A stretch of DNA of 64,000 bases from Agilicoccus flavus (GCF_014857905.1 NZ_JACYXE010000001.1:372001-436000), one strand, 5' to 3'. Positions 20,841 through 30,357 are shown, numbered from the stretch's first letter. Made by a program: numbers and translations. The notes: generated by a model not told the origin, from the sequence alone.

Positions 20841-21865
20841 GCACCCTCGACGTCGTCACGACGGGCCGCGTCCGCCGCTCCCGCGCCCGGCTCCTGGCCG
20901 CCCTCGGGATCGCCGTGGGCGTCGTCGCCGCCTTCGCGATCAGCCTCATGGTGGGCCACACCTTCTACGGCCCGGGCGAGGTGTTGCGCGTCGTCCTCGG
21001 CGAGACCGTGCCCGGCGCGAGCTTCACCGTCGGCGAGCTGCGCCTGCCGCGGGCGGTGCTCGCGCTCCTCGTCGGCGGCGCGCTCGGCATGGCCGGCGTC
21101 ACCTTCCAGACGATGCTGCACAACGCCCTCGCCTCGCCCGACATCATCGGCGTCAGTGCCGGCGCGAGCGCGGCCGCTGTCTTCGCGATCGTCGTGCTCC
21201 ACCTCGACCAGGGACTCGTCTCCCTGTTCGCCGTCGTCGCCGCGCTCGCGACGGCGCTGGCGATCTACGTGCTGTCGTACCAGGACGGCGTGGCCGGGAC
21301 GCGGCTCATCCTCATCGGCATCGGCATCGCCGCGATGCTGCACTCGGTCGTCTCCTACCTGCTCGCGGGCGCCGCGGCGTGGGACCTGCCCGCCGCGATG
21401 CGCTGGATGATCGGCAGCGTCAACGACGCCGAGTGGTCGACCCTGGCGCCGCTCGCGATCGCCGTGCTCGTCCTCGGGCCGGTCCTCGTCTCCCAGGCCG
21501 GCAACCTGCGGCTGCTGCAGTTCGGCGACGACGCGGCCGCGGCGCTCGGGGTGCGGGTCGAGCGCACGCGCGTCATCAGCATCCTCGCCGCCGTCGGGCT
21601 CATCGCCTTCGCGACCGCGGCCGCCGGGCCGGTCGCCTTCGTCGCCTTCCTCGCCGGGCCGATCGCCGCGCGGATCGTGCCCGCGGGCGGGTCGCTCATC
21701 GTCCCCGCCGGGCTCGTCGGGGCGTTGCTCGTGCTCGGCGCCGACCTCGTCGGGCAGTGGGCCTTCGACGCCCGGTACCCGGTCGGCGTCATCACCGGCG
21801 CCTGCGGCGCGCCGTACCTCGTCTACCTGCTCGTGCGCACCAACCGCTCCGGAGGCTCGCTGTGA
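20837..21865 (+). CDS. FecCD-family siderophore ABC transporter permease 2
   Basis: 342 residues, a second BtuC-like permease: ELRLPRAVLALLVGGALGMA, FQTMLHNALASPDIIGVSAG, AAAGPVAFVAFLAGPIAARI. It differs enough from permease 1 to form a heterodimer, as in FepD/FepG. It is translationally coupled at both ends (GTGA at 20837 and 21862). Confidence 0.9.
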   Translation: MSTLDVVTTGRVRRSRARLLAALGIAVGVVAAFAISLMVGHTFYGPGEVLRVVLGETVPGASFTVGELRLPRAVLALLVGGALGMAGVTFQTMLHNALASPDIIGVSAGASAAAVFAIVVLHLDQGLVSLFAVVAALATALAIYVLSYQDGVAGTRLILIGIGIAAMLHSVVSYLLAGAAAWDLPAAMRWMIGSVNDAEWSTLAPLAIAVLVLGPVLVSQAGNLRLLQFGDDAAAALGVRVERTRVISILAAVGLIAFATAAAGPVAFVAFLAGPIAARIVPAGGSLIVPAGLVGALLVLGADLVGQWAFDARYPVGVITGACGAPYLVYLLVRTNRSGGSL

Positions 21866-22695
21866 CCCTTGACGATTCGAGCCGCGCCCACTCGCTCTCG
21901 GCGCACGGCGTGACGCTCGGCTACGGCGACCGGACCGTCGTCGAGGGCCTCGACCTGGCCGTGCCGGCCGGCGAGATCACCGTCATCGTCGGGGCCAACG
22001 CGTGCGGCAAGTCGACGCTGCTGCGCTCGCTCGCGCGCCTGCTCACGCCCTCGGAGGGGCGGATCGTCCTCGACGGCAAGGAGCTCCACGAGCGCCCGAC
22101 GAAGGAGGTCGCGCGCGTCCTCGGCCTGCTGCCGCAGTCGCCGATCGCGCCGGAGGGCATCGTCGTCGGCGACCTTGTCGCCCGCGGCCGCAGCCCGCAC
22201 CAGCGGATGCTCACCCGGTGGTCGCGCGAGGACGACGCGGCGGTCGCCGAGGCGCTCGACCTCACGGACACGGCCTCCCTCGCCGACCGCTCGGTCGACG
22301 AGCTGTCCGGCGGTCAGCGGCAGCGGGTGTGGATCGCGATGGCGCTGGCCCAGCGCACCGACATCCTCCTGCTCGACGAGCCGACGACGTTCCTCGACAT
22401 CGCCCACCAGGTCGAGGTGCTCGACCTGCTCACCGACCTCAACCGCACCCGCGCCACGACGATCGTCATGGTGCTGCACGACCTCAACCTCGCCGCCCGC
22501 TACGCCGACCGCCTCGTCGCGATGTGCCGCGGCCGGATGCTCGCCGACGGCGCCCCGCAGGACGTCCTCACCGCCGAGCTCGTCGAGGAGGTCTTCGGCA
22601 TGCGCAGTCAGGTCACCCCCGACCCCGTCTCCGGGAAACCCATGGTCCTGCCCATCGGCCGCCACCACGCCCGCGTCCCCGCCGCCACCGCCTGA
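21862..22695 (+). CDS. Siderophore ABC transporter ATP-binding protein (FepC-like)
   Basis: 277 residues. Walker A is GANACGKST (usually GPNGCGKST), the Q-loop is LLPQSPIAPEG, the signature is ELSGGQRQRVWIAMALAQ, Walker B is ILLLDEPTTFLDIAHQ and the H-loop is VLHDLNLAARY. The DIAHQ sequence after Walker B is typical of iron and vitamin B12 importers. It is the last gene of the operon. A GCCCGTGCACGGGC palindrome near 22739 may terminate transcription. Confidence 0.9.
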   Translation: MTLDDSSRAHSLSAHGVTLGYGDRTVVEGLDLAVPAGEITVIVGANACGKSTLLRSLARLLTPSEGRIVLDGKELHERPTKEVARVLGLLPQSPIAPEGIVVGDLVARGRSPHQRMLTRWSREDDAAVAEALDLTDTASLADRSVDELSGGQRQRVWIAMALAQRTDILLLDEPTTFLDIAHQVEVLDLLTDLNRTRATTIVMVLHDLNLAARYADRLVAMCRGRMLADGAPQDVLTAELVEEVFGMRSQVTPDPVSGKPMVLPIGRHHARVPAATA

Positions 22696-22868
22696 GAGAG
22701 GCCTCCCGTTCCGCCGCGGGGTCCGCGCTCGCGGCGGGCGCCCGTGCACGGGCCTGCAACCCGGACCGAGCTCCGACGGGACGACAGTCGCTTCTGGATC
22801 GGGGGCCGAAGACGCTTTGCGGGGCGCCGGCACGGCCGCGCGCCCCGCGATGATGGTATTTTTCTACC

Positions 22869-23117
22869 ATGCAGACAACCATCGATGCCGCGGGCCGGAT
22901 CGTGGTCCCGAAGTCCATGCGCGAGGACATGGGCCTCGGCCCAGGGCAGCTCGTCGATATCGCGCTGACCGATGGACGCCTCGAGATCGAGGTCCCGCCG
23001 ATGGCGGCGTCGGTGGAGACGCGCGGCGGGCTCCCGATCATTCGGCCCGTCGACGCGCCTGGAGCCGCGCTCGACGACGACACCGTGCGCGCCACGATCG
23101 AGGCCACCCGCCGGTGA
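22869..23117 (+). CDS. vapB: AbrB/MazE-type antitoxin
   Basis: 82 residues beginning MQTTIDAAGRIVVPKSMRED, the swapped-hairpin AbrB DNA-binding fold (PKSMREDMGLGPGQLVDI). The C-terminal half, Pro/Asp/Glu-rich, would wrap the toxin. The upstream bases at 22851-22864 (GATGGTATTTTTCT) are unusually AT-rich for this window and may carry an autoregulated -10 region. It overlaps the PIN toxin by 4 bp. Confidence 0.82.
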   Translation: MQTTIDAAGRIVVPKSMREDMGLGPGQLVDIALTDGRLEIEVPPMAASVETRGGLPIIRPVDAPGAALDDDTVRATIEATRR

Positions 23118-23512
23118 CCGGGCTGGCATGCGACACGAGCATGCTCGTGGCGGCGCTCCTTCCGTGGCATGAGGCCCACGACGCCAGCCGCGCCACCCTC
23201 GCCCGGGTCACCCATCTCCCGGCGCACGTCCTCCTCGAGACGTACAGCGTGCTCACCCGCCTTCCCGCGCCGCATCGACAGGCTCCTGCGGCTGCCGCGG
23301 AGGCGTTGGCCCGGTTGCAGGTCCAGGTCGTCGGCCTGCCCGCCGAGGCGATGATCCGCCTGCCGACGCAACTGGCGGGCGCGGGTGTCTCGGGAGGCGC
23401 GACGTACGACGGGCTCATCGCGACGACCGTGCTCCACCATGGACTCCCGCTCCACAGCCGGGACGCGCAGGCCCGGCGCACCTACACCCGTCTCGGCGTC
23501 GATCTCGGGTGA
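23114..23512 (+). CDS. vapC: PIN-domain ribonuclease toxin
   Basis: 132 residues, GTG start inside the antitoxin stop. Acidic PIN residues are visible: Asp in LACDTSMLVAAL, Glu in HVLLETYSVLTR, Asp in SGGATYDGLIATTVL and Asp in HSRDAQARRTY. These build the metal site of VapC-type RNases, which cleave tRNA or rRNA and are blocked by the cognate AbrB-type antitoxin. Length and coupling are typical of an intact type II module. Confidence 0.82.
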   Translation: MTGLACDTSMLVAALLPWHEAHDASRATLARVTHLPAHVLLETYSVLTRLPAPHRQAPAAAAEALARLQVQVVGLPAEAMIRLPTQLAGAGVSGGATYDGLIATTVLHHGLPLHSRDAQARRTYTRLGVDLG

Positions 23513-23633
23513 GCGCCCGCGTCACCCGGGGCCGCGTAGCCCGGCGTGTCGTCGGAAACCGCCGTGCGCAAGTGCTGCCGGACCCGACGGACGGCGGCAT
23601 CATGGAGGCCGACTCCGACCCGATGGGAATCTC

Positions 23634-24575
23634 GTGGACTACTCGACCTGGAGCGTGCCCGTGGCCGGCGGCCACCTCGGCGGCCTCGACAACGGGGGCG
23701 ACGGCGGCGACGTGCTCTTCGTCTACACGGCGGGGCTGTCCGCCCTGACCTGGGACCCCGTCATGTCCCGGCTGACGGACCTGCACTGCGTGGCGCTCGA
23801 CCTGCGCGGCCACGCCCTCAGCGCGCAGGCGCCGCTGCTCGACGCGGGGTCCAACTGGCGCGACGTCCTCCGGGTCATCGCGGACCGCGGGCTGCGCTGC
23901 CCCGTCGTCGTGGGCACCAACACCGGCGCGATGATGGCGCTCGCCGCCGCGGCCGACAGCCCGCACCTCATCCGTTCGGTCGTCGCCCTCGAGTGCGGGC
24001 TGCACGACTCGCCCCGGGCGCAGGTGCACGCCGAGCTGCAGCTGGCCCAGTCCGACGACTTCCTCGACGACGTGTGCCGGCGGTTCGGGCTGGGCGAGGT
24101 CGTCGGGTCACGCCAGGACATCGAGGGAGCCGCGACCGAGCAGGCGGCGCGCAGTCGCACGGACTGGCTGCTGCGCGACGTCGGCGAGGGGATCGCCGAC
24201 GAGACCCGGTACTCGTTCGTCCCCCGCCCCGACGGCACCTGGCTGCACACCCCTGACCGCGAGGCGGTCCGGGCCGCCTACACGATCGACGTCGACGCGG
24301 CGTACTTCCCGACGGCCGACCTCTACGACCTCATCGAGGTCCCCCTGCACGTCGTGCAGGCCGAGGACGGCCTCAACCTGCTCAGCCCGGAGGAGGCGAC
24401 CGCGCTCTCGCGGCGCCCGGGCGTGACCGTGCACGCCATCGGCGGATCGCACCTCGCCCACCGCTCCCACCCCGACGAGTTCGCCGAGGTCGTCCGGCGC
24501 GCCGCCGCCGAACCGAACGGCCCGCGCCCCGCCACGCGCCGGCGGCCGTCCGACCTGCACACCGGGCGGCGCTGA
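23634..24575 (+). CDS. Alpha/beta hydrolase-like protein with a non-serine nucleophile elbow
   Basis: 313 residues. The core order is clear: VLFVYTAGLSALTWDPVMSR (strand and oxyanion), LHCVALDLRGHALS, then a nucleophile elbow reading VVGTNTGAMMALAAAA, late LHVVQAEDG (acid region) and IGGSHLAHRSHPDEFAEVV (histidine). The elbow has Asn where Ser, Asp or Cys is expected in G-x-S-x-G. It may therefore be non-catalytic or use another mechanism. Start GTG 23634 (VDYSTWSVPVAGG) is chosen by homology; an out-of-frame ATG at 23602 would need a frameshift. The last ~25 residues are Arg/Pro-rich. Confidence 0.6.
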   Translation: MDYSTWSVPVAGGHLGGLDNGGDGGDVLFVYTAGLSALTWDPVMSRLTDLHCVALDLRGHALSAQAPLLDAGSNWRDVLRVIADRGLRCPVVVGTNTGAMMALAAAADSPHLIRSVVALECGLHDSPRAQVHAELQLAQSDDFLDDVCRRFGLGEVVGSRQDIEGAATEQAARSRTDWLLRDVGEGIADETRYSFVPRPDGTWLHTPDREAVRAAYTIDVDAAYFPTADLYDLIEVPLHVVQAEDGLNLLSPEEATALSRRPGVTVHAIGGSHLAHRSHPDEFAEVVRRAAAEPNGPRPATRRRPSDLHTGRR

Positions 24576-24615
24576 CCGCAGTCGGACGGCCCGCGACATT
24601 CGACGGACGCCAGGC

Positions 24616-25269
24616 TCACGAGGGCGCCTCGCGGTGATCGGGGCGGAGGAGGCCGCACTCGTGGGCGGCGATGGCGAGGGCGGTGCGGTCGCGGGCGCCG
24701 CTCTTGGCGAGCAGCGAGCCGACGTGGGTCTTGACGGTCTCGGCGCCGACGAAGAGCGTGGCGCCGATCTCGGCGTTGGTCCGGCCGCGGGCGACGAGGT
24801 CGAGGACGTCGTGCTCCCGACCCGTGAGGCGGCCGACCCACGCGGGCACCGGCGCGTCCGCGCGGGCCACGAGATCGCGGATCGAGGCGGGGAAGAGGAC
24901 GGCGTCGGTCGTCGCGGCGACGCGCACGGCCGTGACGAGCTGGTCGACCGGGGCGCGCTTGAGGACGAAACCGCGGGCACCGGCCCGCAGCGCGTCGGCG
25001 ACGTGGGAGTCGTGCTCGAACGTCGTGATGACGACGACCGCCGGTGCGGCCGGCCGAGCCGCGAGCGCCCTGGTCGCCTCGATGCCGTCGACGCCGGGCA
25101 TCCGCACGTCCATGAGGACGACGTCGGGTCGACACCGCGCGACGAGGGCCTGGACGTCGGCGCCGTCCCCGGCCTCGCCGACGACGTCGAGGTCGGGCTC
25201 CGCACCGAGGATGACCGTCAGGCCGGCCCGCACGAGGGGGTCGTCGTCGACGAGCGCGACGCGGATCAC
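24616..25269 (-). CDS. NarL/LuxR-family response regulator
   Basis: 217 residues. The receiver domain has acidic DDD near the start (VALVDDDPLVRAGL), phospho-acceptor Asp in DVVLMDVRMPGVDG, Thr in VVITTFEHD and Lys in GFVLKRAP. A C-terminal LuxR HTH reads LTGREHDVLDLVARGRTNAE and GAETVKTHVGSLLAKSGARD. GTG 25269 overlaps the kinase stop, so sensor and regulator are translationally coupled. Likely target: the divergent membrane protein or DUF2867-like genes (inference from position). Confidence 0.88.
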   Translation of the reverse strand: MIRVALVDDDPLVRAGLTVILGAEPDLDVVGEAGDGADVQALVARCRPDVVLMDVRMPGVDGIEATRALAARPAAPAVVVITTFEHDSHVADALRAGARGFVLKRAPVDQLVTAVRVAATTDAVLFPASIRDLVARADAPVPAWVGRLTGREHDVLDLVARGRTNAEIGATLFVGAETVKTHVGSLLAKSGARDRTALAIAAHECGLLRPDHREAPS

Positions 25270-26549
25270 GGCGCCCCGCCCGGGACGTCGACGGTCACCA
25301 GCCACTCGCCGCCGTGAGTCCCGGCGTGCGCCGTACCGCCGAGGAGGAGGGCGCGTTCGCGGATCCCGACGAGGCCGCGGCCCCCGGACCGCATCGGCGC
25401 CGCCCGGGTCGACGCGACGGGGAGCGCGTTGGCGACGTCGAGATGCACGCCCCCGTCCTCGCGGTGGGCGAGATGCAGCCGGGCCGGGGCGCAGCCGTGC
25501 CGCGCGACGTTCGCCAACGCCTCGCTCGTGATCCGGGCGAGTTCCGCACGGATCCTCGGATCGAGACCGTCGAGGTCGAGGTCGACGCGGGCCTGGAGCC
25601 CGACGTCGCGGCGGGCGGCGGCGAGGAGGTCGGGCAGGCGCGGCTCCACCTCGTCGGCCGACGCCACCGGGGCGTCCTCGCCACCCGGACGATCCTCGCC
25701 CGTGGGGTCGGTGAGGACGGGCAGACCGTCGGCGCCGCGCCGCAACACCCCGAGCATCGCGTCGAGCTCGCCGACGGCGGCCCGCCCGGTGTCCTCGATC
25801 GCGGTGATCGCGCGCAGTGCGGCCTCGGGGTCGCGGGCGAGGGCGACGCGGGCGGCGGTGGCCTGGATCGTCATAGCCGTGAGGGCGTGCCCGACGCTGT
25901 CGTGCAGATCGCGCGCCAGGGCGTTCGCGTGCGCGACCTCTCGCTCGCGGCGCAGGGCGACGGCGGCGCGATCCGCGTCGGTCGGCCCGAGGAAGCGCGG
26001 CGCCAGCCGGCGCACGGCTCGGCCACCCCCGACGAGGCACCCCCATGCGGCGGCCAGCGACAGCGCTCCCGGCACGACGAGCCAGGCCGCGGCCCACCCG
26101 GTTCCCACGTCGAACGGCCGGGCGCGCAACGGGAGCAGGAGGGGACGCTCACCGGTGAGCGGGAAGGCGAGCAGCCCGAACCCCAGGGGGACGAAGAGGA
26201 GCAGCGCGAAAAGGACCGCTCCGCCGATGAGCGCGACGAGCGCGCACCACGCGGCGCCGAGCAGGCGCGGCGTGAGGTCGCCGGGCGCGACGGGATCCGG
26301 CAGATCGAGACCGAGCAGGCTGCGGGCGGCGGCGATCTCGACCGATCGGACCGGCGGAGCGCAGGCGACCGCGACGATGCCGACGATCGCGACGAGGCCG
26401 AGCGCGACGACGAGGAACACGTTGACCACCGACGGCACCATCTGGGTCGCGGTCAGGGTGAACGCCCAGGCCAACAGCGTCGGCGGCAGCGCGAGCGCCG
26501 CCCCGAGGAAGACGTGGGCGGTCTCTCCCCATCCGATGAGGCGACGCAC
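25266..26549 (-). CDS. Two-component sensor histidine kinase, HisKA_3 family
   Basis: 427 residues starting at GTG 26549. The N-terminal ~200 residues hold about six hydrophobic helices with no recognisable extracellular domain, so the stimulus may be sensed in the membrane. The phospho-acceptor helix is ALARDLHDSVGHALTAMTIQ (His in DLHDSVGH). The HATPase domain has ARITSEALANVARHG (N box) and GGRGLVGIRERALLLGG (G box). It partners the coupled NarL-type regulator and lies 132 bp divergent from the membrane gene at 26682. Confidence 0.85.
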   Translation of the reverse strand: MRRLIGWGETAHVFLGAALALPPTLLAWAFTLTATQMVPSVVNVFLVVALGLVAIVGIVAVACAPPVRSVEIAAARSLLGLDLPDPVAPGDLTPRLLGAAWCALVALIGGAVLFALLLFVPLGFGLLAFPLTGERPLLLPLRARPFDVGTGWAAAWLVVPGALSLAAAWGCLVGGGRAVRRLAPRFLGPTDADRAAVALRREREVAHANALARDLHDSVGHALTAMTIQATAARVALARDPEAALRAITAIEDTGRAAVGELDAMLGVLRRGADGLPVLTDPTGEDRPGGEDAPVASADEVEPRLPDLLAAARRDVGLQARVDLDLDGLDPRIRAELARITSEALANVARHGCAPARLHLAHREDGGVHLDVANALPVASTRAAPMRSGGRGLVGIRERALLLGGTAHAGTHGGEWLVTVDVPGGAP

Positions 26550-26681
26550 GCCCCCAGTCTCGCAGCGGTGGGGGCGCGCGGCACTCCCCTTCGCGGGGGA
26601 GCGCGCAGCACCCGAGCGGGGGAGGCGGTCGACCGCCGCGGGTGACGCGCCGCGCCGGCCCCGCCCAGCAGGCTCGGGGGC

Positions 26682-27656
26682 ATGACGACCTCGCTGGGGA
26701 TCCGACCGCCTCTCGCCGTGACGGGACTGCGCCGCGCCCTGTGCGTGGGCGCCGTGGCCGCGTGCCTGCCGTATCTCGCCCTCAAGGTGCACTGGCTGCT
26801 CGGGGGCCGGATCGGGCTCCTCGATCCGGCGTTCGGCCGCAGCACGACCATGGCGGTCGCCAACGCGCTGACGTTCGCCATGGAGGTCGTCGCTCTCGTG
26901 CTCGCGGTGGCCTTCGTCGCGCCGTGGGGCCGGCGGCTGCCCGGGCCGGTCGTGCTGCTGCCGATGTGGGTCGGGACCGGGTTGCTCGGGGGGATCCTCG
27001 TGAGCGTCCCGCTGCAGCTCCTCGCCACCCTGGTCGTCGCGGCGCGGCCGTCGTCGCCGGCCGCGCCCGGCGGGCCGTCCGGAACCCCGCCGATCGCCGA
27101 CTGGGTCTACGCGGTCGTGTACGCGGGGTTCGGGGTCCTCGGACTGTGCCTCATCGGCGGGTTCGCGCTCTACGCGCATCAGCGGTGGCTGCGGCCCGGC
27201 GGCTGGGCGCGGCCCCTGCGCGCCTGGGTGCGGCCGGCGCCGGCCGCCGCGGCGATCCGGGCGGTGGGCGGCCTCGCCGTCGCCTTCGGCGTCGCCGTCG
27301 CGGCACTCGGGTTCGTCGGCGATCCGCGCGGGGTCGGGGGCGCGCTCGGCGACGGCGCCGTCGCGGTCGCCGGCGGCCTCGGCCTGCTCGCGCTGTGGGC
27401 CGCCCGGCCGGCGAACCTCGCGGGGGTCGTGCCCGCGGCGGCCGCGTGGCTCGGTTCCGGCGCCCTCGCGGCCTGGGGCCTGTACCGGTTCGTCCTGCTC
27501 GCCGTACCCAACGACCTCGCCGGCGACGCGCCGGCGGACCCCGCCCGCCTGCTCCTGGAGGCCGCGCGCTGCGCGCTGGGCTGCGCCCTCGCCGCCGGAC
27601 TCTGGGCCGCCCGCCCGACCCCCCGCACGACACCCCCGATGGAAGGACCGTCATGA
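26682..27656 (+). CDS. Polytopic membrane protein, unknown function
   Basis: 324 residues with about eight predicted membrane helices (for example VVALVLAVAFVAP, ILVSVPLQLLATLVV, WVYAVVYAGFGVLGLCLIGG). The short loops carry no recognisable enzyme motif. It overlaps the following DUF2867-like gene by 4 bp, so the two probably act together. It is divergent from the two-component pair and a natural candidate target. No family name offered. Confidence 0.7.
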   Translation: MTTSLGIRPPLAVTGLRRALCVGAVAACLPYLALKVHWLLGGRIGLLDPAFGRSTTMAVANALTFAMEVVALVLAVAFVAPWGRRLPGPVVLLPMWVGTGLLGGILVSVPLQLLATLVVAARPSSPAAPGGPSGTPPIADWVYAVVYAGFGVLGLCLIGGFALYAHQRWLRPGGWARPLRAWVRPAPAAAAIRAVGGLAVAFGVAVAALGFVGDPRGVGGALGDGAVAVAGGLGLLALWAARPANLAGVVPAAAAWLGSGALAAWGLYRFVLLAVPNDLAGDAPADPARLLLEAARCALGCALAAGLWAARPTPRTTPPMEGPS

Positions 27657-28183
27657 CCGCCGAGACAACCCCCACGACCACCCCCGAGAGCACCGAGATC
27701 GCCGAGATCACCGAGACGTTCGCCTGGGACACCGGGACGCTCGGCGCGTACCGCGACACGGTCACGCTGGCGGCCGGCACGACGCGGACCGCGACGTGGT
27801 GGGCGCGCACGATGTTCGAGGAGCTCATCGGCCCCGTGCCCCGCGAGATCGTCTTCCTCGGCACGCTCGCGCTCGTCCCGCACCGCGGGCCGACGTCGAT
27901 CGCGGGCTGGCGCGTCGCGGACGCGACCGACACGCGCGTGGCCCTGACCCGCGGCGGCCCCCTCATGAGCGGGCGCCTCGTCGTCGCCGCGGGCCGCGAC
28001 GCCGTGAGCCTGGGCCTCACCATGACCCCGCGCAACCGCGCCGGAGCCGCCGTGTGGCGCCGCATCGCGCCGAAGCATCGCGTTGCCGCCCGCACCCTGC
28101 TCCTGGGCGCGTCGCGGCGCGAGCGGCGGCAGCCCGACGAGGCTCCCGCCGCGCCGCGAGCCGACCGCGGGCCCCGGGTCTAG
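27653..28183 (+). CDS. DUF2867-like protein
   Basis: 176 residues. After a Thr/Glu-rich N-terminus (~1-25) the pattern TWWARTMFEELIGPVPREIV, SIAGWRVADATDTRVAL and SLGLTMTPRNRAGAAVWRRI resembles DUF2867, a START-like fold often linked to oxidoreductases. Its biochemical role is unknown. ATG 27653 lies within the upstream stop (ATGA). The end is 10 bp before the SARP-type activator. Confidence 0.5.
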   Translation: MTAETTPTTTPESTEIAEITETFAWDTGTLGAYRDTVTLAAGTTRTATWWARTMFEELIGPVPREIVFLGTLALVPHRGPTSIAGWRVADATDTRVALTRGGPLMSGRLVVAAGRDAVSLGLTMTPRNRAGAAVWRRIAPKHRVAARTLLLGASRRERRQPDEAPAAPRADRGPRV

Positions 28184-28192
28184 ATTGAGGCG

Positions 28193-29914
28193 GTGCTGCG
28201 GATTCGGCTGATCGGCCGACCGGGACTCGGCCACGACGGTGAGCCCCTGCCCGGCCCGCGCGGGCGCAAGTCCTGGGCCCTGCTCGGCCGCCTCGCGCGA
28301 TCCGCCGAACCGGTCTCCGTCAGGTCCTCGTCGGCGAGCTGTTCGGCGAGACCGCGGACCCCCTCGCGTCCCTGCGCTGGTCGTTGGCCGAGCTGCGGCG
28401 ACGGATCGGGCCCGCCCTCGATCTCGGCGGCAACCCCGTCTCGATCCGGATCGGGGCGGACACGGGCGTCGACGTCGACCTCGTCGGGCGAGGCCTGTTG
28501 CCGTGGCAGGAGATCCCCGAGGGCGAGTTCCTCGAGGGGATCACGGTCGACGCCTCCCCTGCCTTCGACTCCTGGCTCCTCGTCGAGCGCATCCGCGTCG
28601 ACGCCGAGGTGCTGGCGGTCCTGCGGCAGGAGACGCTGCGCGCCCTCGGCGGACGCGACGTCGGTCGCGCGATCGTCGTGGCCGGTGCGATGGTGCGCCG
28701 GGCGCCGCTGGAGGAGGGGCCGCACGTCATGCTCAGCAAGGCGCTGACCGCCTCGGGCAACTCCGCCGCGGCGATGCGCCAGGTGCAGCTGATCGAGGCG
28801 ACGTTCCTGGCCGAACTGGGCGTCACCGCGACCCCGGCGCTGCGGGCGGCGGCGCGGCCCGGAGCGCGGCCCTCCTCCCCGGGGGTATCGGCGCACGCCG
28901 CGGCGAGGTCCCACGTCGACGCGGGACTCGCGGCCCTGTCCGCGGGCGCGGTGGACGTCGGCATCAACACGCTGCGGCGCGCGGCGGACGAAGCACCGGG
29001 GGCCCGTGATCCCGAACTGCTGGGGCGGTGCCTCATCGAGCTCGGCACCGCTCTGGTGCATGCGATCCGGGGGTACGACGACGAGGGCGCGACGGTGCTC
29101 GGGGCCGCGGTGGAGGTCGCGACCTCGGCGGGCGCCGAGGCGTTGGCCGCGAAGGCCCTCTCGGAGCTGGCCTACGTCGACGTGCTCGCGGGCCGACGGG
29201 TGAGCGCGCAGGCCTCCTTGGAGAGGGCGGAGGCGCTGGCCGGGACCGATCTGACGCTGCGCGCCGCCCTGGCCGGGTTTCGAGGCGATGAACCTCAGCG
29301 ACTGGGGCCGCCTCGACGCGGCCGCGGACCGCTTCGTCGACGCCGTGGAACTCGGCCGCGCGGCATCGGCTCCGAGGAGGCAGGTGTGGAACCTCGGGAT
29401 CGGCGCACGCACGATGTTCCTCCTGGGCCGATTCAGGGACGCCGTGGACTGGGCGCAGCGCTCCTGCGACCTCGCCGATCAGGAGCGGTGGACCGCCTTC
29501 CGCCCCTGGCCGCAGGCGTGGGGGGCCCACGCCCGGCTCGCCCTCGGAGTCCACCCCGACGTGGTCCGCGAGGACGCGGAAAGGGCGTTCGCGCTGGCGC
29601 GGCATCTTCAGGACCCCTGCTGGGAGGGCGTGTCGGCCAAGGCGATCGGTCTCACCTACGTCGCGCAGCACCGGGACGCGACCGGTCTGCGCTGGTTCTC
29701 GGAGGCGAGTACCGCCACCCGGCGGGTGACCGACGCGTACGCCTGGGTCGACGTCGACATCCTCCTGGCCGACGCCGACGCGGCGCTGCGTCTCGGCGAC
29801 TCCGCGCGCGCGGAGGCCGTCATCCAGCGGGCCGTGGGGCAGGCGGCCCGAGGCAGCATGGACGACCTGCTCGACCGTGCCCTCCGCCTCGTGGTGACGA
29901 CCGGCCGGGGATGA
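28193..29914 (+). CDS. SARP/BTAD-type transcriptional activator with TPR-like C-terminus (two frameshifts)
   Basis: About 573 residues after repairing two indels. Residues 1-85 form the winged-helix DNA-binding domain (LRIRLIGRPGLG, PRGRKSWALLGRLARSAEPV, LASLRWSLAELRRRIG). Residues ~90-240 are a bacterial transcriptional activation domain (VDASPAFDSWLLVERIRVDA). The remainder has tetratricopeptide-like helices. A missing C near 28319 and an extra T in TTT near 29279 break the frame; each neighbouring frame continues seamlessly. SARP proteins often activate clustered secondary-metabolism genes, but none is obvious here. GTG start at 28193. Confidence 0.72.
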
Positions 29915-29921
29915 CGGGCCG

Positions 29922-29954
29922 CCGGACGCCGCCACGCGTCTCGGCGGCGTCCGG
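29922..29954. terminator. Bidirectional hairpin terminator
   Basis: Perfect 12-bp stem (CCGGACGCCGCC at 29922-29933 with its complement at 29943-29954) and a 9-nt loop, between the convergent SARP-type gene and the VOC gene. Confidence 0.65.
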
Positions 29955-29961
29955 GGGTCGG

Positions 29962-30357
29962 TCAGCTCGGGGGCGCGAAGAACTCCAGGGCGATCCCGTC
30001 GGGGTCCCGGAAGGAGAGTCCGGACCCGTAGTGGGCGTCGACGATGCCGCTGTGCTCGACGCCCAGCGCATCGAGCCGGTCCACCCAGCCGAGCAGCCCG
30101 TCGCGATCCTCGACCGCGAACGCGACGTGGTCGAGGCCGGTGCGGTGCTCGTCGAACCGGTCGTCCGCGGCTCGGGGGTGGGTGTGCAGACCGAAGAGTC
30201 CGCCCGAGACGGCGTACACGGTGTGATGGGATCCGCCGGTCGTCTCGTCCTCGTCGAGGACGGGATCGGCGCCGAAGAGCGCCGAGTACCACCTGGTGCT
30301 GCGGTCGAGATCGGTCACGGTCACGGCGACGTGAGCGATGGCGGGAAAGGCTGACAT
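29962..30357 (-). CDS. VOC superfamily (glyoxalase/dioxygenase-like) protein
   Basis: 131 residues with two beta-alpha-beta-beta-beta modules. The first begins IAHVAVTVTDLDRSTRWYSA; the second is GLDHVAFAVEDRDGLLGWVD with the terminal YGSGLSFRDPDGIALEFF. His in the first strand, His in GLDHVAF and Glu in ALEFF match VOC metal ligands. The substrate cannot be read from sequence. Start ATG 30357 is preferred over an upstream in-frame ATG because homology begins right after it. Confidence 0.8.
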   Translation of the reverse strand: MSAFPAIAHVAVTVTDLDRSTRWYSALFGADPVLDEDETTGGSHHTVYAVSGGLFGLHTHPRAADDRFDEHRTGLDHVAFAVEDRDGLLGWVDRLDALGVEHSGIVDAHYGSGLSFRDPDGIALEFFAPPS

